Part shown: piece after piece, positions 6,939 to 15,489 of the stretch
Layout: every line of letters starts with the position of its first letter
Position numbering within the stretch: position 1 is the first letter of the stretch
Origin: Verrucomicrobiota bacterium
GTDB taxonomy: Bacteria > Verrucomicrobiota > Verrucomicrobiia > Opitutales > Opitutaceae
Length of the DNA stretch: 17,881 nucleotides
Direction of reading: 5' to 3'
Assembly (NCBI GenBank): GCA_023430825.1
Contig: JAEYYL010000381.1
Span: forward strand, 1-17,881
Notes under the pieces: generated by a model
Told to the model about the DNA's origin: nothing
Seen by the model: only the letters and a program-made list of their open reading frames with translations
Databases searched by the model: none
Program-made: the position numbers and the translations under genes

Positions 6939-7391
6939 TCAGATCCCCATGCGGCGCATGAGATCGCCGAAGTTTTCGCCCGCGGTGCGCGCCTCGACCT
7001 TCTCCCAACGCGACGGCGAGTAGATGTTGAACTTGGTCAGCGAGCCGACGAGCACCGCGTCTTTTTCGAGTCCGGCGTGCTGCAGCAGCGCGTCCTCGAG
7101 GCCGATGCGGCCGTGCTTATCGAACCAGAATTGCTGCGTCTGCGCGAAGAACCGCGCCGCAAAATCCTGCCCGGCACCGTCGCTCAACGCCACCTGCGCG
7201 ATCTTCGCGCGAAGCTTTTCCACCTCATCGGGCGGAAGCACCGCGATGTAACCGTCCGGATGCGGCGTCGCGAGAAAAGCATCGTCCTCCCCGTGCGCAT
7301 AACGCCACGCCGACGGAATCGTGAGTCGCGATTTGTCGTCGAGGGTGTGCCTGAAAAGGCCCGTGTAGAGAGCTTTGCCGGAGGGCGCCAT
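6939..7391 (-). CDS. mraZ: Transcriptional regulator MraZ
   Basis: MraZ is an AbrB-fold, nucleoid-associated DNA-binding protein that represses its own dcw operon by binding repeated TGGGN boxes. The 150-aa product has the two tandem MraZ repeats, each with the family's DxxxR motif: DDKSR at residues 18-22 and DKHGR at 91-95. The start at the ATG at 7391 gives MAPSGKALYTGLFRHTLD, the normal N-terminus. A longer reading from a TTG at 7439 would place the operator boxes inside the gene and is rejected. It is the first gene of the cluster and directly follows matching TGGGN boxes. Length agrees with the family (about 145-155 aa). Confidence 0.95.
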   Translation of the reverse strand: MAPSGKALYTGLFRHTLDDKSRLTIPSAWRYAHGEDDAFLATPHPDGYIAVLPPDEVEKLRAKIAQVALSDGAGQDFAARFFAQTQQFWFDKHGRIGLEDALLQHAGLEKDAVLVGSLTKFNIYSPSRWEKVEARTAGENFGDLMRRMGI

Positions 7392-7400
7392 GGAACGGGG

Positions 7401-7438
7401 ACCCACAAAGGTGCCCCAAAGTGCCCCATTTCGTCCCA
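7401..7438 (-). promoter_or_regulatory. MraZ operator: TGGGN box array upstream of mraZ
   Basis: Reading the minus strand toward mraZ there are TGGGA (7438-7434), TGGGG (7428-7424) and TGGGG (7418-7414), each separated by 5 nt, giving an exact 10-nt pitch. A fourth box TGGGT lies at 7405-7401 after an 8-nt spacer. Three boxes with 5-nt spacers match the MraZ binding sites described in E. coli and Mycoplasma. The array ends 9 nt before the mraZ ATG, which fits autorepression. A possible -35 TTGACC is at 7458-7453, but I see no convincing -10. Confidence 0.8.
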
Positions 7439-7697
7439 ATTTACCCCCCGAGGGTCAAGCAAAGAGCTGCCCGCAAAGGCGATTTGTTATTCACATTCAC
7501 CCGCCGTTTACGCGTCGGCGGCGGCGAGAAGGCATGCGGGAGTGCACGAAATCCGCCCTCACGCCGTCGGCTCACGACTCATGCCGCCGCGGAATCCGTC
7601 TCTCCCTCCTTGCGCAAGCGGCGGGCGACAAAACAGCTCACGCCGGACGACGACAACGAGCCACGGATCGCAGCCCTTTTGCGAGGCGCGGCGCCGT
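7439..7697. other. Intergenic region between the GH2 gene and the mraZ operator
   Basis: No supported gene lies here; the open frames crossing it are Arg/Pro-rich by-products of GC content. It contains a somewhat AT-rich stretch near 7455-7495 that probably holds the dcw promoter. There is a GC stem CCGCCG/CGGCGG at 7501-7506 and 7516-7521, and a 10-bp palindrome at 7609-7618. I see no clear intrinsic terminator (stem plus T run) after the GH2 gene. Confidence 0.5.
7609..7618. promoter_or_regulatory. 10-bp palindrome CTTGCGCAAG, possible LacI-family operator
   Basis: This is a perfect even palindrome with a central CG/GC step, the style of site that LacI-family repressors bind. It lies about 80 bp downstream of the GH2 gene and not upstream of the sugar locus. 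I found no second exact copy of TTGCGCAA in the window. It may be chance in GC-rich DNA. Confidence 0.2.
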
Positions 7698-9992
7698 TTA
7701 TGCCGGCGTCGCGCAGACTTTCGTCCGGTTCCATTCGATCGCGCCCGCTGCCAGCCGGGCGAATGGATCCGTCACCCGCACACGGAATCCCTCGCTGGCC
7801 GCCGGCACGCGGATCACCGCGGATGCAATGCCGGCCTCCGCCACGATCTCGGTCGCATTGAGCATTTCCGCCCCGCCTTCCACGAAAAAATGGAGCGGAG
7901 GCGAGGCCTCGACACAGAGCGTGCCCTGGCGATCGACCACCTGCGCATAGACGAGCACCAGATCGGGTTCGCCAGCGAAACTGTCGGCACCCGTGGCATC
8001 GAAGGAAATCTCCAGCCCAAACGGCTCTCCCGGCGTCGCGACCACATGCTGCGCCACCGCCCGCCCGCCAACGAAACCGCTGGCTTGAAGCTGGCCGGGC
8101 GCAAACGCCGGCAAGTCGAAGACAAAGGGCGGGTGCGGCAGGTGCTGAGTGTGCCAGGCCCAGGCGGGACACGCGCGGCCGAACGATCGGCCGTTCAGGC
8201 TCAGCTCGACCTCGTCGCAATTGCTGAAAACGAGCACCCGCAAATGGGACGCCGGCGTCCAGTGCGACGCGATGAACACCACCGGCCCGCCGCTCCATCC
8301 GGCGCCGCCATCCTCACACGGCGCGCGCTGGCTCCGGTAAAACCAACGGGAGAATTTGGGCAGGCGGTGAACGTCCATCACTCCACACGCCGCCCGGTGC
8401 GGATCGTAGCCGCGCGCATAATCGAACACCGCCCACTGGCCGTCGCTCGCGGCCGGCGACGCCAGCGTGTCGTTCAAGGCGAGAAGGTGATTCTCCACCT
8501 GCTGGCGCAGGCCGCGCTCGCCGTCGGCCCGACGCTGCCGGCTGTTGCTCGTGCGCACAAACACGCCCGCGCCCGTTTTTTGATCGAAGCCGTGATTGGC
8601 CGCGTAGAACTCCCAGTCGCCATACTCCGCCACGACCAGCGCCTTCTCGCCGTTGCACCAGCGGTGAATCTGCCCGTGCTGCCGCGAATGAATGAACACG
8701 TCGTAGCGGTCGATCCAGCCGCAGGTGAACATCTGATCGCCCGGATACTCCTCATGCCCGACCGCGTGCAGCCGCGCCATGAACGCCTCGTCCATCGTCG
8801 TCTCGTTGAGCGACAACTCCCATAAAATCACGCACGGGTGGTTCCGATCGCGGCGGATGAGATCGCGCGCATGCTGCACGCAGGCTTCTTGAAACTTCTC
8901 TCCGCCGACGAACTGCCACCCCGGGATGGCATTCATGACGAGGAGACCGAGTTCGTCGCACGCCTCGAGGAACTCCGGCGCCTGGGGATAATGCGAAAGC
9001 CGCACGTAGTCGAAACCCGCCTCCTTGATCCGCCGGGCGTCGCGCCGCTGCGCCGCGGGAGGCACCGCGTAACCGGCATGTGGATACTCCTGATGGCGGT
9101 TCGTGCCGCGCGGACGAAACGTCCGGCCGTTCAGCTCCAGCCCCCGCGAGCGGGAGAAGGCGACGCGCCGGATGCCGCAGCGTTCGATGCGCTCGTCGAG
9201 CACGGTCCCGTCCGGCGCCCGGAGGACGACTTTCAGGCGGTGCAACGCCGGCGCCGCCGGCGACCACAGCTGCGGGTGCGGCACCGTGAGTTCGTGTTCC
9301 CAATGCTGCGTCGCCCCGGCTGCCAGTGTCAGCGCCCCGCCCGTGCAGCGGGCGACGCAGTCATCGCCCGCCCACAGCTCGATCTCGGGCGTGAAGGCCT
9401 GCGGTCGTGGCGCCGTGTTGCGCACGTGCGCGCGCACCGCGAGCGTCGCCTGTTGCTCGCTCGCGGCGAGCGTGCGCACGAAAACACCGCCGCCCGCGAT
9501 TTCACCGGCCGCCACCGCGTCGGTGAAGTGCAGCGGCGGATAGCAGCGCAGCTCCACCTGCCGATAGAGCCCGCCATACCAGCAGAAATCGAGTTCGGCG
9601 TAGGGCTTGCCCGGCGGCACATCGGGATTGTCGCGGTTGTCGAGCCGCAGCCGCAGCGTGTGCGGCCGGCCATCGCGCAAACGCTCCGTCAGGTCGATCT
9701 CGAACGGCAGATAACCGCCCTCGTGACGACCGACTTCACCGCCGTCGATCGACACCACGGCAGTATGCATCGCGGCCCCGACGAACAAGGCGCAGCGACC
9801 CGTCGGCGCGTCCGCCGGCCACTGCACGGTGCACTCGTAGTCGCAAAGGCCGAACCAATGTTCACGCCCGTCCAGATCGGCGACAAACGGCGAGTGAGGC
9901 AGTTCAACCTCCGTCCAGGCCGCCGGCTTCGAGTCGTCCGGGGCGCAGCGGCGGAACTTCCATTGCTGTTGGAGCGGCAGGACGAGGGTCAT
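7698..9992 (-). CDS. Glycoside hydrolase family 2 protein, probable cytoplasmic beta-galactosidase
   Basis: GH2 enzymes remove terminal beta-linked sugars by a retaining mechanism. The 764-aa product has an N-terminal sugar-binding jelly-roll domain (about residues 10-165), an Ig-like domain (about 170-275), and a TIM barrel with the GH2 motif NRHQ at 298-301. The expected acid/base is E397 (in SLNETTMDE) and the nucleophile is E456 (in VVAEYGDWEF). A second Ig-like, DUF4982-type segment follows around 582-650, with a further beta-rich C-terminal domain. No signal peptide is visible, so it should act in the cytoplasm on imported oligosaccharides. The ATG at 9992 is 7 bp after the lacI stop and fits the domain start; the open frame upstream of it overlaps lacI. 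Beta-galactosidase is inferred from the neighbouring GH53; beta-glucuronidase or another GH2 activity is possible. Confidence 0.9.
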   Translation of the reverse strand: MTLVLPLQQQWKFRRCAPDDSKPAAWTEVELPHSPFVADLDGREHWFGLCDYECTVQWPADAPTGRCALFVGAAMHTAVVSIDGGEVGRHEGGYLPFEIDLTERLRDGRPHTLRLRLDNRDNPDVPPGKPYAELDFCWYGGLYRQVELRCYPPLHFTDAVAAGEIAGGGVFVRTLAASEQQATLAVRAHVRNTAPRPQAFTPEIELWAGDDCVARCTGGALTLAAGATQHWEHELTVPHPQLWSPAAPALHRLKVVLRAPDGTVLDERIERCGIRRVAFSRSRGLELNGRTFRPRGTNRHQEYPHAGYAVPPAAQRRDARRIKEAGFDYVRLSHYPQAPEFLEACDELGLLVMNAIPGWQFVGGEKFQEACVQHARDLIRRDRNHPCVILWELSLNETTMDEAFMARLHAVGHEEYPGDQMFTCGWIDRYDVFIHSRQHGQIHRWCNGEKALVVAEYGDWEFYAANHGFDQKTGAGVFVRTSNSRQRRADGERGLRQQVENHLLALNDTLASPAASDGQWAVFDYARGYDPHRAACGVMDVHRLPKFSRWFYRSQRAPCEDGGAGWSGGPVVFIASHWTPASHLRVLVFSNCDEVELSLNGRSFGRACPAWAWHTQHLPHPPFVFDLPAFAPGQLQASGFVGGRAVAQHVVATPGEPFGLEISFDATGADSFAGEPDLVLVYAQVVDRQGTLCVEASPPLHFFVEGGAEMLNATEIVAEAGIASAVIRVPAASEGFRVRVTDPFARLAAGAIEWNRTKVCATPA

Positions 9993-9999
9993 GAAAACG

Positions 10000-10986
10000 T
10001 CATACGACCGAGGCGCGCGGGAGCAGGCGCACCGGCAGGGTGATCTGCCGCGGCGAGACTCGCTCGCCGGTGGTGAGCCGCTCCAACATCGTCGCCGCAA
10101 GTTCGGCCATGTCTTTCAGCGGATCCTCGATGGTCGTGAGGGGCGGATTCTGAAAAACGGAGATCCCCTCGTTCTCGCCCCCCACCACCGAGATGTCGTC
10201 GGGCACCTTGAGCCCCATCACGTAGGTCAGGATGTGCAGCGCTTCCATCGCCTGGAAGCTCGTGCCGGGCACGTAAACGGCATCGGCGCCGCCGCGCACG
10301 ATCCGCGTGATCGCCGCGGTGTGGCTGATGTGTGGGCCGACGAGTTGGAGGAGTTGTTCGTCGATCGGAATCTTCGCTTCGACGAGCGCCTTGCGATAGC
10401 CCTTGAGGCGCTCGGCGAAGGCGGGCGCGTCGCCGCCCATGAACGCCAACCGCTTCCGACCGCGGGAGAGAAAATGTTGCGCCGCCAGGTAGCCGGACGC
10501 GAAATGGTCGGAGCGGACAACATACTGCGTGGCGGTCGCGTCGAACTTGTCCATGTAAACCACCGGCAGTCGCGTCTCGAACTCCTGCAGCAGCGAGCGG
10601 AGATTCTGGTCAAACGTCACCGCCACGATGCCGTCGAGAAACGAACTCGGCAATTGCTCGAGCGGATTCGACGGCAGCATCACGCCGATGTTGCGCCGCG
10701 AGAACGCGAACGAGAGATGGGCCGTGAGCGTGGCCGCGTAGCCTTCGATGCGATCCGTGAAGGTGGGCTCGGAGAGAATCGCCACCTGCCGCATGCGCAC
10801 CGCGACCTGGGGCTTGAGGTTCAGTTCGCGGGCGGCGCGGAGGATGCGCTCGCGCGTCTCGGGGTGAACCTTGTCGCGGTTGTTGAGCACGCGGGAAACC
10901 GTGCCGGGCGAGACCTCCGCGATGCGCGCGAGATCGTAGATCGTGGGACGTTTGGCGGGGCGAGCGCTGGAGCGGGAGCGGGCCAT
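10000..10986 (-). CDS. LacI-family transcriptional regulator
   Basis: LacI-family proteins are homodimeric repressors released from DNA, or activated, by a sugar ligand. The 328-aa product has the helix-turn-helix TIYDLARIAEVSPGTVSRVL at residues 15-34 and the hinge-region pattern RILRAARELNLKPQ. A periplasmic-binding-protein-like sugar domain follows, with FMGGDAPAFAERLKGYRKAL and DDISVVGGENEGISVFQNPPLTTIE. It starts at an ATG 69 bp downstream of the symporter gene and lies 7 bp upstream of the GH2 gene, in the same direction, so it is probably co-transcribed with them. Local control of the galactan locus is the natural inference. The ligand could be galactose or a galacto-oligosaccharide. 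I could not identify its operator with confidence. Confidence 0.93.
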   Translation of the reverse strand: MARSRSSARPAKRPTIYDLARIAEVSPGTVSRVLNNRDKVHPETRERILRAARELNLKPQVAVRMRQVAILSEPTFTDRIEGYAATLTAHLSFAFSRRNIGVMLPSNPLEQLPSSFLDGIVAVTFDQNLRSLLQEFETRLPVVYMDKFDATATQYVVRSDHFASGYLAAQHFLSRGRKRLAFMGGDAPAFAERLKGYRKALVEAKIPIDEQLLQLVGPHISHTAAITRIVRGGADAVYVPGTSFQAMEALHILTYVMGLKVPDDISVVGGENEGISVFQNPPLTTIEDPLKDMAELAATMLERLTTGERVSPRQITLPVRLLPRASVV

Positions 10987-11055
10987 GATGGTCAGATTAC
11001 GCGAGGCGCCGCCGAGCGGCGAATGGAATGACCTGCGGACATGGAAACATGCTAC

Positions 11056-12495
11056 TCATACGCGGCCGCGACGCGCTTCGAGAGCAGCGCGGATTTCGTG
11101 CGCTCGCGCGCGGTCCAGCGGATAGGCGCGCAACAACAGGATCGCCAGAATCGCCCACGCCGCGGTCGAGAGGGCGAGGATCAGCCGGAGCCGCAGGATG
11201 GTCTCCGGCGCCTGATCGCCGCCGAGCCCGGCATCGAAGCCGGTCATCTTGAGCGAGAGAAACGCTCCGAAGAACGCACCGGAGTAGCCGACTTTTTGCA
11301 CCCAGGAGAAGATCGCGCCGAAGAGTCCCTCCCGCCGCATGCCGCCGCGCAGTTCGTCCTCGTCGCAGATGTCCGCCAGCATGGCCGGCGTGAGGATGTT
11401 GATCGCGATCCAGACGGGTCCGCAGAGGAGCGGATCGAGCAGGATTTTCCACTCGTTCCCCGGGGTGAAGAGCACCCATTTGCCCAACGCACCGACGAGC
11501 GTCAGGGCAAACGCCAGCGCGACGGTCTGCGTCTTGCCGATGCGCTGGGCGAGCCAGGAAACCGGATAGATCGCGAGAATGCCGACGATCGCGTAGCCCA
11601 GCGAGAGGTGGCCCTTCCACGTCTCGCCGAGCGCCACGTCGCCCCCGTGCAGGAAATAAACGAGCAGGTAGCGGTCGAGATTGCTCGCGAACATGCCCGC
11701 CACGATCTGCAGCAGCGTCAGCGCCACGAGAATCGTGAAGGCGCGACTCGAAAAGGCCGCCGCGATGCCCGGCAGGATTCGCACGGTCTCCTGCCGCACG
11801 GTCTGGTGATAGTAGCGCTCGCGCACGAGCAGCGCCGGCACCAGCGCGATCGCGCCGAGAAACACCAGTCCGACGACCCAGCCCAGCGTGCGCACACCGG
11901 CGATGGCCGAGACGAACATCACCGAGCTCGCGATCGGGAAGATGTAGTTGTAACCCATCTCGCCGGCCTTGCCGAAAAATCCGACGTAGGAGGACACGCG
12001 CGTGCGTTCGTCGTAATCCGGCGTGATCTCGTATTGCAGCGCGAGAAACGCGACCGAGAAGAACGAGTAGCCCATGTAGAACACGAGCTGCGTCGCCACG
12101 AGCCACGCCGTCAGCGCGACCTGTCCCCACTCCGTCGGCACCATCCAGATCATGCCAAACGCGATCGCCTGCACGAGCGCCCCAAACGCGACGAGCGGCC
12201 GCCGGCGTCCAAAGCGCGAGTGGAAGTTGTCCGAGAACCGTCCGACAATCGGATCGATGAACGCATCCAGAAACCGGGGAATCGTCAGCGCCGCCGCGAG
12301 CCAGACCGGGTCCAGCTTCAGCGTCATCTGGTAGAACGGCGTCGCGAAGCTGCCGATCGCCGCGAGCCCGAGAAACATCGGCAGGCCGCCGACGCCGAGC
12401 GCGAGTTTCTCGCCGCGACTCACGCGATCCGACGCGCGCGCACCCGCCGGAGAGGCGGCAGTCGAAGATGAAGCCACGGGCAACGACTCACTCAT
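11056..12495 (-). CDS. GPH-family sugar:cation symporter (MelB-like, MFS superfamily)
   Basis: Glycoside-pentoside-hexuronide symporters carry sugars across the inner membrane with Na+ or H+. The 479-aa product has about twelve hydrophobic segments. Helix II carries D77 and D81 in PRFLDAFIDPIVGR, equivalent to the cation-site aspartates D55 and D59 of E. coli MelB. It is followed by the RFGRRRP loop, and the YEITPDYDERTR segment is also typical of GPH proteins. It lies between the TonB-dependent receptor and the lacI gene, which suits import of oligosaccharides delivered to the periplasm. The ATG at 12495 has a GGGAG 9 nt upstream, but that sequence lies in one arm of a perfect 8-bp hairpin. 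The substrate is inferred from neighbours: galactobiose or short galacto-oligosaccharides, possibly with arabinose. Confidence 0.9.
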   Translation of the reverse strand: MSESLPVASSSTAASPAGARASDRVSRGEKLALGVGGLPMFLGLAAIGSFATPFYQMTLKLDPVWLAAALTIPRFLDAFIDPIVGRFSDNFHSRFGRRRPLVAFGALVQAIAFGMIWMVPTEWGQVALTAWLVATQLVFYMGYSFFSVAFLALQYEITPDYDERTRVSSYVGFFGKAGEMGYNYIFPIASSVMFVSAIAGVRTLGWVVGLVFLGAIALVPALLVRERYYHQTVRQETVRILPGIAAAFSSRAFTILVALTLLQIVAGMFASNLDRYLLVYFLHGGDVALGETWKGHLSLGYAIVGILAIYPVSWLAQRIGKTQTVALAFALTLVGALGKWVLFTPGNEWKILLDPLLCGPVWIAINILTPAMLADICDEDELRGGMRREGLFGAIFSWVQKVGYSGAFFGAFLSLKMTGFDAGLGGDQAPETILRLRLILALSTAAWAILAILLLRAYPLDRARAHEIRAALEARRGRV

Positions 12496-12504
12496 GCGAG
12501 AGGA

Positions 12505-12526
12505 CTCCCGCCATTCCCGGCGGGAG
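12505..12526 (-). promoter_or_regulatory. Hairpin covering the Shine-Dalgarno sequence of the symporter gene
   Basis: On the minus strand the sequence reads CTCCCGCC, a 6-nt loop, then GGCGGGAG, a perfect 8-bp GC-rich stem. The right arm contains the GGGAG that would serve as ribosome binding site for the ATG at 12495 (9-nt spacer). In the transcript the stem would hide that site. No T run follows, so it is not a classic intrinsic terminator. It could limit symporter translation relative to the upstream receptor, or protect an mRNA 3' end after processing. Confidence 0.5.
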
Positions 12527-12575
12527 CGTTCGTGCGGCGGAGCGCCGTTTCATGTGCGTGGCCACCGGGCGCGAC

Positions 12576-15464
12576 TCAGAAATGCACGGTCGCCGAGAGG
12601 GTCCACCGCCGCGGCTCCTGCAGGCCGATGCGTTCCGGCGTGCTCGCCGACGTGTCCCACCAGGCGAGCGTATAGACCTGGACTGCGTCGGAATCGAAAA
12701 CGTTGTTCACGTTGAGCTGCAGTTCGGTCCACGCGCCCTGGCCGAAAAACGGCGTGGGGAACGAATAACCGATCGAGGCGTCGGCGAGCTTGAGATCGCG
12801 GCCCTTGCGCAGGTCGCCGTAGTAGAAGCCGAGCACGTTGGAGCTCTGATAGCGGCCACCGCCGCCGATCGAGAAGCCCTTCAGCATCCCCTCGCTGAAC
12901 GTGTATTTCGTGTAGAGATTGCCGCCGTATTTGCGCTGGCCGCGCGCCTGCAATCCCTCGAGGCCGGTGAGCGTGCCCGGCTCCCACGTGCTCGCGTCGG
13001 CCGAACCACCGGTCGAATAAACTTCGCCAAGCGTCCAGCCGATCTGACTGGCGATGGTGTCCCAATCCCCGCCGCCGAGGAGAAAATCGCCGCCGCCTTT
13101 CTGCAGCCAGAACTGCGTCGCCGGACCGGCCCAGGCTTTCACGTCGGCCATGATGTTTTGGTAGCGAATGTCGTTGATCGAGAAATTCGCGCTAATGCGC
13201 CAGTTTTTCGTGGGGTTGGCGATGACTTGGAACTCCCAGCCGTCGGCGTCGCGGTCGGCGAGGTAGCCGTTGATCGAGGGATCGAGGAGATTCGCGTCGC
13301 GCTCGGCTGCCGTGATGCGGCCGGCCGCCTGGAGCGCGGCGAGGATGCGGTTGTTCAGCGAGGTGATGCCGGCGACGTTGCCCCAGTCGGTCGTGTTCTC
13401 CTGCTTCGTCGTGTAGTAGCCGGCGGTCGCGTAAACCTTGCCGCCGAAGAGATCGAGCTTCACGCCGAAGTCGCTGCCCTGCCCCTTCGTCATCGGCGCG
13501 ATGTAGGAATCGATCAGGTGGATGTTGAAATTGGGGAGCTGGCGATTGTTCGAATGGTTGCCGTAAACGGAAATCCAACTCGCGAGGTTATACACCGCGC
13601 CGGCCGTGAAGGTGCGCGGATCGAACGACTCCGAAAGCCGGTTGCCCGGGTCGAGCGCATAGACGTAGCGGTTCGCGGCGGCGTCGGGCGAAAGCACCGG
13701 CGTCCATTGGTGCTTCAGGCTGTCGAAGCGCGCGCCCAGCGTGGTCACGAGGCGCTTGTCGAAGAACTCGCTCTGCAGCGCCGCCATCACCGTGTGCTGC
13801 TTGTCCGTGAAATCCGAGATGTCCTGCGTCGGCACCCAACCCGCGCCCGCGACAGCGTCGCGCCAGGACCCGACGTGAATGTCGGAGGAGTCGCCTTCGG
13901 TGAAATAGTGCCGGCGATAGAGCCGGTTCACGTCGTCGACGGCGAAGCTGCCGGGCATCCGGTTCAACAACACCTCGGCTTCTTCCGAGCGGAAACTGTC
14001 CGTCGCCGAATACTCATACATCGAAGCGATGCGGTGCCGGCCCCAGGTGGCGGTCTCGAAGTTGTAGGCGCCGGTCGCGCGGAGGAACGTCGCGTCGTCG
14101 GTCTGCTTGCGGCGCGTCCAGTTGTTTTCGAGGTAGAGTTTGCCGGCGTTGGGATTGAGGGTCCAGTCGGGCAGATACCGGCTCGCGTCGCCCCCCAGCT
14201 CGCTGCTGTCGCCGAAGTAGTTCGTGGCCCGGCTGCCGTTGGCGTCGTAGCCGTTGAAGCGCGAAGACTGATGGTTCAACGCGAGCTCGAACGAGAGGCG
14301 CTCCGTGATCTGGTTTTCATACACCGCGGTGAGCGCGTGATAGCGCGTGGTGCGCACGGCATCGGGACCGGCAGGATTCGAATTGAGCGGGACGATCGCG
14401 AGATTCGCGGGCGTGAGCGCGAGCTGCGACCAGGTCGGCGCCTGCCAGTTGCTGGTCGGCGTGGAGCCGTTCGCATTGCTGGCAAACGGAAATCCGAGCC
14501 AGTTCCGCACCACCCCGTCGTCGCCCACCACGTGATGGTCCGGCCAGAACGAGTCGATCGGAGTGTCCCAGCCGTCGGCCCACTGCGAATCGTAGAGCGG
14601 ACGGCCGCGATCGCGCCAGATGAAGCTCTGGTCGATCATGAGCCACGGCCGGGCGACGTTGTCGGTCACCTTGCCGACCTCCGCTTCCGCCCGGAGTCGC
14701 GACGTCGGCGTGATCGCCCAAGTGGCCGCGAGGTCCGCCCGGCGCGCGCGATCGAATTCGAACTCGCGCCAGGATTCGCCGTTTTCCGCCATCGCGTTGA
14801 GCCGCAGCGCGAATTCCTGCGGGACGATCACCCGGTTGACGTCGAGCGTGGCGCGGCGGCGGCCCCAGCTTCCGACGGTGAGACCGATCTCGTCGGTCTT
14901 GTTGCCCAGCATCGCCTGCTTCGTAGTGGTATTGACGATACCGCCCGCTGCGCCGAAGCCGAAGAGGATGGCGTTGGGCCCGCGCGACTGGTCGATGCGG
15001 TCGACATTGTAGAAGTCGGTCGAGACGCGCCACGGGAAGTAGTTGCGGCCATAGCTGGCGCTGAGCCCGCGGATGCGCAGCTGCCACTCGCTGTTGCCGA
15101 CCACCGGGTTGCCGTTGAAGTTGCTGTCGGCGTCGCCGTAGTCGGGCACGGCGTTGTTCTGAAACAGGATCACGTCCTTCATGTTCGTCGCGCCGATGTC
15201 CTTCAGGAACTCGGGCGTGAGCACGGAGATGGCGGCGGCGGTGTCCCGGAGGCTCGTGTTGAGCCGGCTGCCTGCGAGGGTGTTCTGCGCGAGGTAGCCG
15301 ACGTCCTGCTCGGAGCGAACGACGAACGGACTCAGCTGGATGACCTCCTCCTCGGGAGCGGAGCCGCTCGAAGCGGGAGCCGGCTGGGCCTGCAACAAGG
15401 AGCACGACATCAAACCGCCCCAAAGGAGAGCGGCTGCACGGCGACGGGGATGGGTGGCATTCAT
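12576..15464 (-). CDS. TonB-dependent outer-membrane receptor
   Basis: This family forms 22-strand outer-membrane barrels that import large substrates using energy from TonB-ExbBD. The 962-aa product has a signal peptide ending near LLQAQ (residue 27), then an acidic TonB-box-like stretch EEEVIQLSPFVV (38-49). A plug domain follows (DVGYLAQNTLAGSRLNTSL, AAISVLTPEFLKDIGATNMKD), then the long barrel, and the chain ends in LSATVHF with a terminal Phe as in outer-membrane proteins. The plug entry resembles the expanded receptor family of Opitutaceae. The open frame reaches 15731 but overlaps the GH53 gene there; the ATG at 15464 starts the signal peptide and lies 25 bp after the GH53 stop. Import of galactan fragments is inferred from context; no SusD partner is nearby. 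Confidence 0.92.
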   Translation of the reverse strand: MNATHPRRRAAALLWGGLMSCSLLQAQPAPASSGSAPEEEVIQLSPFVVRSEQDVGYLAQNTLAGSRLNTSLRDTAAAISVLTPEFLKDIGATNMKDVILFQNNAVPDYGDADSNFNGNPVVGNSEWQLRIRGLSASYGRNYFPWRVSTDFYNVDRIDQSRGPNAILFGFGAAGGIVNTTTKQAMLGNKTDEIGLTVGSWGRRRATLDVNRVIVPQEFALRLNAMAENGESWREFEFDRARRADLAATWAITPTSRLRAEAEVGKVTDNVARPWLMIDQSFIWRDRGRPLYDSQWADGWDTPIDSFWPDHHVVGDDGVVRNWLGFPFASNANGSTPTSNWQAPTWSQLALTPANLAIVPLNSNPAGPDAVRTTRYHALTAVYENQITERLSFELALNHQSSRFNGYDANGSRATNYFGDSSELGGDASRYLPDWTLNPNAGKLYLENNWTRRKQTDDATFLRATGAYNFETATWGRHRIASMYEYSATDSFRSEEAEVLLNRMPGSFAVDDVNRLYRRHYFTEGDSSDIHVGSWRDAVAGAGWVPTQDISDFTDKQHTVMAALQSEFFDKRLVTTLGARFDSLKHQWTPVLSPDAAANRYVYALDPGNRLSESFDPRTFTAGAVYNLASWISVYGNHSNNRQLPNFNIHLIDSYIAPMTKGQGSDFGVKLDLFGGKVYATAGYYTTKQENTTDWGNVAGITSLNNRILAALQAAGRITAAERDANLLDPSINGYLADRDADGWEFQVIANPTKNWRISANFSINDIRYQNIMADVKAWAGPATQFWLQKGGGDFLLGGGDWDTIASQIGWTLGEVYSTGGSADASTWEPGTLTGLEGLQARGQRKYGGNLYTKYTFSEGMLKGFSIGGGGRYQSSNVLGFYYGDLRKGRDLKLADASIGYSFPTPFFGQGAWTELQLNVNNVFDSDAVQVYTLAWWDTSASTPERIGLQEPRRWTLSATVHF

Positions 15465-15489
15465 GGTTGGGTTGGGGGAAAAAAAACGG

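Noticed and set aside
11040..11051. CATGGAAACATG upstream of lacI as an autoregulatory operator
   Set aside because: Only the 4-bp CATG ends are symmetric and the centre is not; this is too weak to call.
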